From assembly GCA_031278535.1 (NCBI GenBank), contig JAITKH010000002.1:1-5069 (forward strand): a DNA stretch of 5,069 nt, read 5' to 3'. The notes below the pieces were generated by a model. That model was not told where the DNA came from, did not search any database, and saw nothing but the letters and a program-made list of their open reading frames with translations. Position numbers and translations under genes: made by a program. The number at the start of each line of letters is the position of its first letter. Position 1 is the first letter of the stretch. The DNA is from Planctomycetota bacterium (GTDB taxonomy: Bacteria; Planctomycetota; SZUA-567). Positions 1-5,069 of this stretch are shown here, one piece after another.

Positions 1-117
1 AAAAGGATTTTCTCTCATCACCTCGCTTGCCGGCGCCGCCAAACGGTCAAACCCAAGCCGCATGTCCACCGGCTTCAGGCATAGAAACACTTTGACGCCG
101 TCGGCAAAGCTCAGCAT
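1..117 (-). CDS. tnpB: IS66 accessory protein TnpB (Orf2), N-terminal 39 residues only
   Basis: The visible 39 residues start MLSFADGVKVFLCLKPVDMR and continue with LGFDRLAAPASEVMRENPF. This matches the beginning of IS66 Orf2/TnpB proteins, which usually read as a short beta-strand segment, then (K/R)P.DMR.GFD.LA, then a helix ending near D/N-PF. The usual protein is about 115 residues, so roughly two thirds is beyond the left edge. The start ATG (117-115) overlaps the tnpA stop as ATGCTGA, a 7-bp overlap that suggests translational coupling. TnpB is required together with TnpA and TnpC for efficient IS66 transposition, but its biochemical role is poorly defined. Confidence 0.85.
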   Translation of the reverse strand, partial: MLSFADGVKVFLCLKPVDMRLGFDRLAAPASEVMRENPF

Positions 118-434
118 GGCTTCTCCCGCAGCGCCCTCACAATCTCGGCAAGACACTTCAGGGAAGAAAATCCACAGACGCGTATCCGGTCACCGGAAAG
201 AAAAAGGATCTCAACTGTCGGCGACAACGCGACCGGATCGTTTGGAAACGCCAAGGCAGGAGCATCGTCAGCGGCAACGTGAATCCCAGCAAAATCACTC
301 CTGCCCGACAGTTTTTTCTTCCAATAATGGAAGCAGCCAGCCTTCAGACCTTCCCGTCGGCAAAACGCCGACACCGACAATCCCGATTCCTTCTGCCTGC
401 ATACCGCCTCGCTCCACAAACTCGCCTTCGTCAT
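111..434 (-). CDS. tnpA: IS66 accessory protein TnpA (Orf1), HTH-type
   Basis: The gene encodes 107 residues from the ATG at 434-432. Residues 7-41 (WSEAVCRQKESGLSVSAFCR, then REGLKAGCFHYWKKKL) match the IS66 Orf1 helix-turn-helix region, typically W...i..q..SGlsv.aFCr..gi....fyyWr+kL. The C-terminal part, from about residue 74 (VEILFLSGDRIRV), matches the family's closing beta segment. Length is normal for the family (about 100-140). The frame is open up to 509, but an upstream start there would lie inside the terminal inverted repeat, and homology begins only just after residue 1 of the chosen start. The ribosome binding site is weak (AGGG about 10 nt upstream). The protein probably binds DNA and supports transposition. 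Confidence 0.85.
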   Translation of the reverse strand: MTKASLWSEAVCRQKESGLSVSAFCRREGLKAGCFHYWKKKLSGRSDFAGIHVAADDAPALAFPNDPVALSPTVEILFLSGDRIRVCGFSSLKCLAEIVRALREKPC

Positions 435-493
435 CCCAGACCCTACACAAAAAACCGGAAAGTCTAGACGCTCGACACCCCCACCGCAAGAAC

Positions 494-513
494 GGGGTTT
501 GCCGGACACTTAC
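494..513 (-). repeat. Terminal inverted repeat (IR) of the IS66-type element
   Basis: Read on the minus strand from 513, the sequence is GTAAGTGTCCGGCAAACCCC. IS66-family ends characteristically start GTAAG, commonly GTAAGCG followed by a C/G-rich stretch, so this is taken as the outer boundary of the element. The partner repeat lies outside the window, so the pair cannot be compared and the inner limit at 494 is approximate. Confidence 0.7.
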
Positions 514-521
514 TGCTTTCA
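514..521. repeat. Candidate 8-bp target-site duplication copy flanking the IS
   Basis: IS66-family elements generate 8-bp duplications on insertion. If the element ends at 513, the adjoining 8 bp (TGCTTTCA on the plus strand) would be one copy of the duplicated target. The other copy would be beyond the left end of the element, outside this window, so this is a prediction from the boundary rather than an observed repeat. Confidence 0.4.
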
Positions 522-531
522 AATCTTTTGG

Positions 532-1461
532 TTACCGCATATATGGGGAAAGGAATTCATGCGCATCTTCCGCCCAGGTCCACGGGTCGGGAATTCGTTC
601 CCAGAACTTCCTGCTCATCCCCTTGTACGGATTGGCGTATTCGCAGACAATCTCCCCGTCAAATCCATGCGAAACCGCTTCTTCCATGATGACGCGGTAA
701 TCGATGTCACCGTCGGTCAAAAGCGTCCAGCGGAATCCGCGATCGCCTTTGGGGCTGTAATCATCGGCGGCCGGAGACCGGATGCGGGCGTTTTTCACAT
801 GCAGACAGGTCACCCGACCGCGAAGGATTTTCAGTTCGGCCAACGGATCAAGTCCCTCAAAAACGGCATTATAGGCGTCGAAAACAATGCCAAGATTCGA
901 TTCGGCGATGGCATCGGCCAATTCCAGCGTTTCGGTTGAACTGCCGGGAATGCTGTTTTCGCCGTTTTCCAGCAACAACCCCACCTTTTTCCCCATGCCA
1001 TAGCGGCATAGCATTTTCATGCGACGGACAAACAGGCGCTTCGCTTCGGCCAGGGGCAGGGAAACGCCCTTGATCGGCGCCTCGGAAAAGCCGATCATGC
1101 GCACCCAGGGAATGGACATGGCAACAGCGAAGTCAATCATTTCCCGGAATTTGCCGATGCACTGCCCGGCCAGTTCGCCATCGGGGAGGGTGAGGGGGTT
1201 GTAGCAGGAAATGCCGGAAAACGCCAGATTGGCGGAACGGAGATTTTGGAGCAGGTCGCCGGCGCCGGAGCCGTCAAGCGTGTTTGGCCCGATCATGTCG
1301 TAGCCGACGGCGTTTACATTCCGCGCCTCAATGCACGGGGTGTCAAGCGAATGGCCGCGAACCTCCACGGCGCCGTAGCCGAGCGAAGAGGCGATACCGA
1401 AGGCCCGAGCCAAACCGAAAGGGTTTTTGAATGCCACCGCCGAATACAGCGACAGTCTCAT
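532..1461 (-). CDS. Sugar phosphate isomerase/epimerase-like TIM-barrel protein (xylose isomerase-like / AP endonuclease family 2 fold)
   Basis: A 309-residue cytoplasmic protein with no signal peptide. It fits the xylose isomerase-like TIM-barrel superfamily, which includes hydroxypyruvate isomerases, ketose 3-epimerases, inosose dehydratases and 3-dehydroshikimate dehydratases; family length is typically 260-320. Visible motifs: GYGAVEVRG (28-36) on an early barrel strand, LLLEN with E165, GIVFDAYN with D195, CLHVKN with H221, and EIVCEY with E274. E165, D195, H221 and E274 are spaced like the Glu-Asp-His-Glu metal-binding set of ketose 3-epimerases, so a divalent-metal enzyme acting on a sugar or polyol derivative is likely. 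The open frame extends to 1527, but the ATG at 1461 is chosen because AAAGGAA lies 5 nt upstream and family homology begins there. Its ATG overlaps the tctA stop (ATGA), indicating translational coupling with the transporter. Exact substrate unknown. Confidence 0.85.
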   Translation of the reverse strand: MRLSLYSAVAFKNPFGLARAFGIASSLGYGAVEVRGHSLDTPCIEARNVNAVGYDMIGPNTLDGSGAGDLLQNLRSANLAFSGISCYNPLTLPDGELAGQCIGKFREMIDFAVAMSIPWVRMIGFSEAPIKGVSLPLAEAKRLFVRRMKMLCRYGMGKKVGLLLENGENSIPGSSTETLELADAIAESNLGIVFDAYNAVFEGLDPLAELKILRGRVTCLHVKNARIRSPAADDYSPKGDRGFRWTLLTDGDIDYRVIMEEAVSHGFDGEIVCEYANPYKGMSRKFWERIPDPWTWAEDAHEFLSPYMR

Positions 1462-2990
1462 GGTTGTTCCTTTGAAGTGCCGGTCGCGCCGCCCCGATAC
1501 TGGCGCCGCATCATGCGCAATCCCCATCCGCCCAGGACTCGAAGGAGCGAAAGAAGGGAAACGGCGATGAAAAAGGCGGCCACCGGACTATTGAAGAAAG
1601 AGAAGAAATTTCCTTCCGCCATTTGCAAGCCGCGGCGCAGGTTCAATTCCGCCATGGGACCGAGGATGAAGCCAAGAATGAGCGGTGTCAGCGGATAGCG
1701 GTATTTATGCATCAGGTGCCCAAGGGCGCCGAAGGCGATGACGGTCCAGATGTCGAACACGCGGTTGTTCAATCCGAAAGCGCCGACCAGGCACATGACG
1801 ATGATGGCGGGCAGGAGAACGTGTTTCGGCACCCGCAGCAAATTGACGAAAATGCGGATTCCCCAGAATTCCACGGCAATCATGACGAAATTGGCGACAA
1901 TCAGCGAAGCGAACAGGGCATAGACCACATCGCCGCTGTGCTGGAAAAGCAGGGGGCCGGGATTGAGGCCATGCACCATGAAAGCCCCGATAAGCATGGC
2001 GGTCACCGTGTCGCCGGGAATGCCGAGGGTCAGGAGCGGAACCAGCGCTCCGCCGACGGCGGCGTTGTTGGCCGATTCCGGGGCGACAATGCCGTCGAGA
2101 ATGCCGGTGCCGAATTTCTCTGGATGTTTTGAGCATTTCTTGGCCGCAATATAGGCAAGAATATTCGCGGAGGAGCCGCCCAGGCCCGGAAGAATGCCGA
2201 TGCCGGTGCCAATAAGGCAGGAACGGACGAAATTCCATTTCTGCTCCCAAAACTCGCCCATGGTGAAACCGAATCCCCTGATTTTCCGCACTTCGACTCC
2301 GGCGGTGTCGTCGTCCCGGTTGCCGACCGTGCGCAACAGTTCCGATACGGCGAACAATCCCATCATCACCGGCAGCAGGCTGAACCCGCCGGCGAGTTCA
2401 ATGACGCCGAAGGTGAAGCGCGGAAAACCGTCCATCGGCGATATGCCGGCCGTCGCCAGGGTCATGCCGACGAAACCGCTTGCCATGCCCTTGAGAGCGG
2501 AATCTCCGGATACGCTCGATATGAGCGTCAAGGCGAAAAGGGCGATGGCGAAATACTCGTAGGGGCCGAAGCGGACGGAAATGGCGGCAAGCGGCGGCGC
2601 GATGAGGAACAGCACCGCGAAGCTGAAGAAGCCGCCGAGGAATGAATAGACGATGCCGGCGCCCAGCGCCTTTCCCGCTTCGCCGCGATCGGCCATGGGT
2701 ATGCCGTCGAAGGTCGTGGCGATCGAAGAGGGAGTGCCGGGAATTTTCAACAGAATGGCCGAGATCAAGCCTCCCGAACAGGAGCCGACGTACAGGCCCA
2801 TGAGCAGGGCGAATGAGTTGACCGGCGTCATTTCAAACGTGAGCGGAAGGCACAGGGCGATGGCCATGGTGCCGGTCAGGCCGGGGATGGCGCCGAAAAC
2901 GATGCCGACAACCACGTCGATGAGGATGATAAACAGGGTGGCGGGATTCACGACGTAGGCGAAGCCGATGCCGAACATTTCCAGTCCCAT
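1458..2990 (-). CDS. tctA: Tripartite tricarboxylate transporter, large membrane subunit (TctA family permease)
   Basis: A 510-residue, strongly hydrophobic inner-membrane protein of the usual TctA length (about 500) with multiple transmembrane segments throughout. Family signatures appear in order: GAIPGLTGTMAIALCLPLTF (33-52), LLKIPGTPSSIATTFDGIPM (80-99) with the DGxPMA loop, GILPGLGGSSANILAY (265-280), which echoes the first glycine-rich loop and reflects the internal repeat of the family, then APESANNAAVGGALVPLLTL (303-322) with GIPG (323-326), and near the C-terminus YPLTPLILGFILGPMAE (432-448). TctA forms the ion-coupled translocation pathway with TctB and receives solute from TctC. 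Start: GGGGA lies 6 nt before the ATG at 2990; an internal Met at residue 5 is possible but less well placed. It lies 51 bp after tctB and overlaps the next gene by 4 bp. The substrate cannot be read from the sequence. Confidence 0.95.
   Translation of the reverse strand: MGLEMFGIGFAYVVNPATLFIILIDVVVGIVFGAIPGLTGTMAIALCLPLTFEMTPVNSFALLMGLYVGSCSGGLISAILLKIPGTPSSIATTFDGIPMADRGEAGKALGAGIVYSFLGGFFSFAVLFLIAPPLAAISVRFGPYEYFAIALFALTLISSVSGDSALKGMASGFVGMTLATAGISPMDGFPRFTFGVIELAGGFSLLPVMMGLFAVSELLRTVGNRDDDTAGVEVRKIRGFGFTMGEFWEQKWNFVRSCLIGTGIGILPGLGGSSANILAYIAAKKCSKHPEKFGTGILDGIVAPESANNAAVGGALVPLLTLGIPGDTVTAMLIGAFMVHGLNPGPLLFQHSGDVVYALFASLIVANFVMIAVEFWGIRIFVNLLRVPKHVLLPAIIVMCLVGAFGLNNRVFDIWTVIAFGALGHLMHKYRYPLTPLILGFILGPMAELNLRRGLQMAEGNFFSFFNSPVAAFFIAVSLLSLLRVLGGWGLRMMRRQYRGGATGTSKEQP
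1467..1473 (-). promoter_or_regulatory. Ribosome binding site of the isomerase gene, inside the tctA 3' end
   Basis: AAAGGAA sits 5 nt before the ATG at 1461 and is read in tctA as the codons for the last residues (SKEQP). It supports the 1461 start over the longer open frame beginning at 1527. Confidence 0.65.
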
Positions 2991-3041
2991 TGTTGTTCCC
3001 CGAACGCTCTGCGCCAGGCTTTTGAATCGCCCGCAACGAAA

Positions 3042-3530
3042 TTACCCGAATAGGCCGGCCGGCAGGGACATTGCGAACAGCTTGACGAAAACCAGGTAAA
3101 CAAGAATCGCGGCGACAGCCGACATCCCGGCCCAGACCGCCATGCGGGACGAGGATGCCTTTCCCCGCATCAGGATCACTTGCATAAGCAGGTACAGGGT
3201 TGCGGCAATGATGAAACCCAGATATTCGAGTCCGATTGCAAAGAAGGCGAGCAGTACGATGGTCAATGCGGCGGTACAGTCACCCGACGCCTGTTCTTGC
3301 TTTTTTTCTGTCGGGGGAGTTCCATCGATCGCGGCTTTGCGGCGAAACCAAAGGACATTGCCGATTATGGCAAGCGAAACCAGCCCGAGGCCGGCGGCGA
3401 GCAGTCTGGGGACGGCGGCGGGGCCGACATTTGCGAGGGCGAGAGTGCGCATGGAATAGGTGGCGCAAAAAAGGATGGCCGAATAGATTAGCAGGCCGAC
3501 GGGAAATGCCAGACTGTCCGGTTTTTCCAT
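3042..3530 (-). CDS. tctB: Tripartite tricarboxylate transporter, small membrane subunit (TctB family)
   Basis: A 162-residue protein of typical TctB length with four predicted membrane segments: about 8-27, 43-62, 86-120 (two closely spaced helices containing LEYLGFIIAATLYLLMQVIL), and 131-156. GPAAVPRLLA (36-45) corresponds to the family's conserved G-P-x-x-(F/V)-P motif between helices 1 and 2. Residues 63-85 form a charged, lysine- and glutamate-rich loop between helices 2 and 3, including TEKKQEQ. TctB is the poorly conserved small partner of TctA in the inner membrane, so identification rests on topology, this motif and its place between tctC and tctA. GGAGA lies 7 nt before the ATG at 3530. 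It starts 45 bp after tctC. Confidence 0.88.
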   Translation of the reverse strand: MEKPDSLAFPVGLLIYSAILFCATYSMRTLALANVGPAAVPRLLAAGLGLVSLAIIGNVLWFRRKAAIDGTPPTEKKQEQASGDCTAALTIVLLAFFAIGLEYLGFIIAATLYLLMQVILMRGKASSSRMAVWAGMSAVAAILVYLVFVKLFAMSLPAGLFG

Positions 3531-3575
3531 TGCGGTTCTCCGTACGGATTTTCGTGTGCGGCGATTATGAACCGA

Positions 3576-4532
3576 CTATAGTATCTCTTCGATATACTTT
3601 TTGTACTCGGCTTCCCTGGCCTTCATGAATTCCGCCGATTCCCCGGGATCGAGGAATTTCGGTATCATGTTGTAGCGGGCGATGCTTTCGGCATATTCGG
3701 GCGATCCGACGGCTTTGGCCATTGCGGCGGAGAAGGCGTCGACCTGGGACTGGACGGTACCTTTGGCGAAGCCGAAGAAGAAAAACTTCACGTAGGCGAT
3801 GTCCAAGCTCTGTTCCCTGAAGGTGGGAACGTCGGGCAGGAAATCATTGCGCCCTTCGGCCATGATGCCCATGCACTTGAAATCGCCGGATTCCATATAG
3901 GGCTTTGCGACGCTGTACGGCAGGCTGACGAGATCGATGCGCTTGCCGAGCAGGGCCGCCACCCGGTCGGCCGCGTTGCCGCCGTCAATTTCAATGAATG
4001 CAAGGCCGGTGCGCTTCTGGATAAGGCGGCCGAGCACCTGGTTGATGGAGCCGGTGTCGGTCGCGTATCGCAGCTTGCCGTTCCCCAATCCCTTGGCGTG
4101 TGCGACAAGTTCCGCGATAGTGGAAAAAGGCGAATCCTTGTGGGTGAACAGGCCGAAATCGGCAACCGAGGCGGGAATGCCGGCGACGGCGAAAATTTCG
4201 TCCCATTTGTAGGGCGACATGCCGAGCAGGTTGGCGACGATGGCGTCGGTGTGGAAGTACAAGGTTTTATAGCCGTCCTTGGGCGAAGAAACCAGATTAT
4301 TGGCGGCAACGGTGCCGGCGGCTCCGGCCATATTGACGATGGGAAGCGGTTGGCCGAAATATTTTTCCATTTCCTTTGCGAGGAAACGGGCGGTCATGTC
4401 GGTATCGCCTCCCGGGTTGGCGGGGATAAGAACCTGGATTGGTTTGACGGGATAAGCGTCTCCCGCTGAAACAGCACCGGCAAAAGCACAGGCGCAGGTC
4501 AGGGCAACGCACAGATTTCCTGCATGTTTCAT
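3576..4532 (-). CDS. tctC: Tripartite tricarboxylate transporter substrate-binding protein (TctC / Bug family), periplasmic
   Basis: A 318-residue precursor, the usual Bug/TctC size. Residues 1-23 look like a Sec signal peptide (short basic start MKH, hydrophobic core, AVSA before the likely cleavage ahead of GDAYPVKP). There is no convincing lipobox despite cysteines at 8, 13 and 15. The mature part opens with YPVKPIQVLIPANPGGDTD (27-45), then LAKEMEKYFGQPLPIVNMAG (51-70), AAGTVAANNLVSSPKDGY (71-88); these match the Bug pattern YP.KPI..i.P..pGG..D..AR.la..l....GqP..v.n..GA.G......v....pDGYt. Bug proteins close around a carboxylate-type ligand between two lobes and deliver it to TctAB. It is the first gene of the apparent operon and has the strongest ribosome binding site, as expected for a receptor made in excess. 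Ligand class is not determinable here. Confidence 0.94.
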   Translation of the reverse strand: MKHAGNLCVALTCACAFAGAVSAGDAYPVKPIQVLIPANPGGDTDMTARFLAKEMEKYFGQPLPIVNMAGAAGTVAANNLVSSPKDGYKTLYFHTDAIVANLLGMSPYKWDEIFAVAGIPASVADFGLFTHKDSPFSTIAELVAHAKGLGNGKLRYATDTGSINQVLGRLIQKRTGLAFIEIDGGNAADRVAALLGKRIDLVSLPYSVAKPYMESGDFKCMGIMAEGRNDFLPDVPTFREQSLDIAYVKFFFFGFAKGTVQSQVDAFSAAMAKAVGSPEYAESIARYNMIPKFLDPGESAEFMKAREAEYKKYIEEIL

Positions 4533-4539
4533 GGCATTT

Positions 4540-4545
4540 CCTCCT
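4540..4545 (-). promoter_or_regulatory. tctC: Strong ribosome binding site of tctC
   Basis: A full AGGAGG match lies 7 nt before the ATG at 4532. It is the best Shine-Dalgarno match among the four operon genes and fixes the tctC start ahead of a credible signal peptide. Confidence 0.8.
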
Positions 4546-4564
4546 GTAAAATGGGCCTTTCTTT

Positions 4565-4581
4565 CGCATTAAAGGAATGCG
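4565..4581. promoter_or_regulatory. 17-bp inverted repeat upstream of tctC, candidate operator
   Basis: The sequence CGCATT-AAAGG-AATGCG has perfect 6-bp arms around a 5-nt centre. It is in the 66-bp gap between the integrase stop and the tctC ATG, the only intergenic place where an operon promoter could sit immediately upstream. On the minus strand it contains TTTAAT (4573-4568), a 5-of-6 match to a sigma-70 -10 box, but no good -35 hexamer is found 15-18 bp upstream. A regulator-binding site overlapping the promoter is therefore possible but unproven; the hairpin is too short and lacks a T-tract, so a terminator is unlikely. Confidence 0.3.
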
Positions 4582-4598
4582 GTATCGACTTGGCTCCT

Positions 4599-5069
4599 TC
4601 ACTCCTCCCTGATCGCCTTTTCGTAGGTGCGGCGGATGGAGAAGAGGTTCACGCCCTCGGGGTCGATTCCGGCTTCGCGGCACATGTCCTTCAGCCGCAG
4701 GCAGATGGTCCGGGGAAGCAGTTTCCGGAAGACCGGCCCGGAGTTGACGCTTTCGCAGCGGTCCAGCTTCCTGTCCCGCCAGGCCGCGAGCGCCGTATGC
4801 AGCTTCGGATGCAGGCGGATATGCCGCGACTGGCCCTTCCTCCTGCCCTTCCCCACCGGCAGGGCGATTTCCCGCTTTTCCCAGTCGATCCATTCCCAGC
4901 GGAGCGCCCCCTCGCCCTGGTTCCGGAATCCCGAATACAGGTAGACCATCCAGCGGACCCGCCATTCCTCGTCCGGCTCGGCCATGAAAACGGCCCGGAG
5001 CTCGTCGGGCGTCAGGTCGCACCGCCGGGGCGCATCCTTGCCGCCCGCCGGCTCCCATGCCTCCAGCGG
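4599..5069 (-). CDS. Tyrosine recombinase / phage-type integrase, C-terminal catalytic part, apparently truncated before the catalytic Tyr
   Basis: The reading frame enters from the right edge (5' end missing) and gives 156 visible residues. LTPDELRAVF (about 19-28) is the usual start of the integrase catalytic domain. YLYSGFR (43-49) matches the first catalytic Arg box, followed by ALRWEWIDWE; GKGRRKGQSRHIRLHP (73-88) matches the beta-hairpin with the active-site Lys and the following R..PLhP segment. SIRRTY (144-149) resembles the second box, H-x-L-R-[HR]-T-[FY], but the His position is Phe143. The frame then ends at TGA (4601-4599) after eight more residues. The normal remainder (His/Trp and the nucleophilic Tyr, typically 40-60 residues further on) is absent, and tctC follows 66 bp later. 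Probably a decayed or truncated integrase, likely inactive; a divergent short paralogue family is the alternative. Confidence 0.7.
   Translation of the reverse strand, partial: PLEAWEPAGGKDAPRRCDLTPDELRAVFMAEPDEEWRVRWMVYLYSGFRNQGEGALRWEWIDWEKREIALPVGKGRRKGQSRHIRLHPKLHTALAAWRDRKLDRCESVNSGPVFRKLLPRTICLRLKDMCREAGIDPEGVNLFSIRRTYEKAIREE

Larger units (their letters stand above)
1..513 (-). mobile_element. IS66-family insertion sequence, terminal part (continues past left edge)
   Basis: This is the tnpA-proximal end of an IS66-type element. What is seen: a terminal sequence starting GTAAGTGTCCGGC at 513 and reading leftward, then about 80 bp of leader, then tnpA (434-111), then the start of tnpB (117 to the window edge) overlapping tnpA by 7 bp. 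This tnpA-tnpB order with overlapping reading frames, followed by a large DDE transposase tnpC, is the standard IS66 layout; tnpC and the other end would lie to the left, outside the window. The element points the same way as the upstream metabolic operon and begins 18 bp after the isomerase stop codon. It is not possible to tell from here whether the copy is intact. Confidence 0.85.

Noticed and set aside
435..509. N-terminal extension of tnpA to an upstream ATG at 509
   Set aside because: The added 25 residues would begin inside the terminal inverted repeat and do not resemble IS66 Orf1; the internal Met at 434 fits the family start.
62..700. 212-codon plus-strand open frame across the IS end and the isomerase 3' end
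   Set aside because: It runs antisense to tnpA, crosses the IS boundary and enters the isomerase gene; its serine/proline-rich composition resembles no family and there is no ribosome binding site of note.
1462..1527. N-terminal extension of the isomerase to an ATG at 1527
   Set aside because: The added 22 residues are encoded inside tctA and lack family similarity; AAAGGAA just before 1461 and the ATGA overlap favour the shorter form.
1623..2132. 169-codon plus-strand open frame antisense to tctA
   Set aside because: It is a shadow of a strongly supported membrane protein gene, with a hydrophilic His/Gln/Asp-rich product typical of the complement of hydrophobic codons.
3301..3307. Run of seven A (coding strand) in tctB, possible slippage or phase-variation site
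   Set aside because: Seven adenines encoding part of a Lys/Glu-rich loop is within normal expectation; the frame is intact and the run is too short to argue for programmed slippage.
4297..5058. 253-codon minus-strand open frame overlapping the integrase and the start of tctC
   Set aside because: It is an alternative frame of two better supported genes; the product is Gly/Arg/Pro-rich as expected of an out-of-frame G+C-rich reading, whereas the other frames carry clear integrase and Bug-family motifs.

Overview
This 5.07 kb window is of moderately high G+C and every supported gene lies on the minus strand, so transcription runs from the right edge to the left. The organism is probably a Gram-negative bacterium, because the central transporter uses a periplasmic binding protein with a cleavable signal peptide. 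The phylum cannot be fixed from this sequence. The IS66-type element and the style of the metabolic genes would fit an environmental or gut anaerobe, but that is a guess.

Layout from right to left (direction of transcription). (1) 5069-4599: the 3' part of a tyrosine recombinase (integrase) gene that stops before the catalytic tyrosine region. (2) 4598-4533: a short intergenic stretch with a 17-bp inverted repeat and a strong ribosome binding site. (3) 4532-1458: a complete tripartite tricarboxylate transporter (TTT) set in the order tctC (periplasmic solute receptor), tctB (small membrane subunit), tctA (large membrane subunit). (4) 1461-532: a TIM-barrel sugar phosphate isomerase/epimerase-like enzyme whose ATG overlaps the tctA stop codon (ATGA). 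(5) 513-1: the terminal part of an IS66-family insertion sequence. It has a recognisable terminal inverted repeat, tnpA, and the start of tnpB, and runs off the left edge.

The four metabolic genes look like one operon: same strand, gaps of 45 and 51 bp, then a 4-bp overlap. A plausible reading is that TctC captures a small carboxylate or sugar-acid-like solute in the periplasm, TctAB imports it by ion-coupled transport, and the isomerase/epimerase-like protein carries out an early catabolic step. The substrate is not shown by the sequence. The operon lies between a broken or unusual integrase and an insertion sequence, which suggests accessory or recently rearranged DNA. No RNA gene, CRISPR array or clearly new system was found. 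The most informative points are the transporter-enzyme coupling and the two mobile-DNA boundaries.
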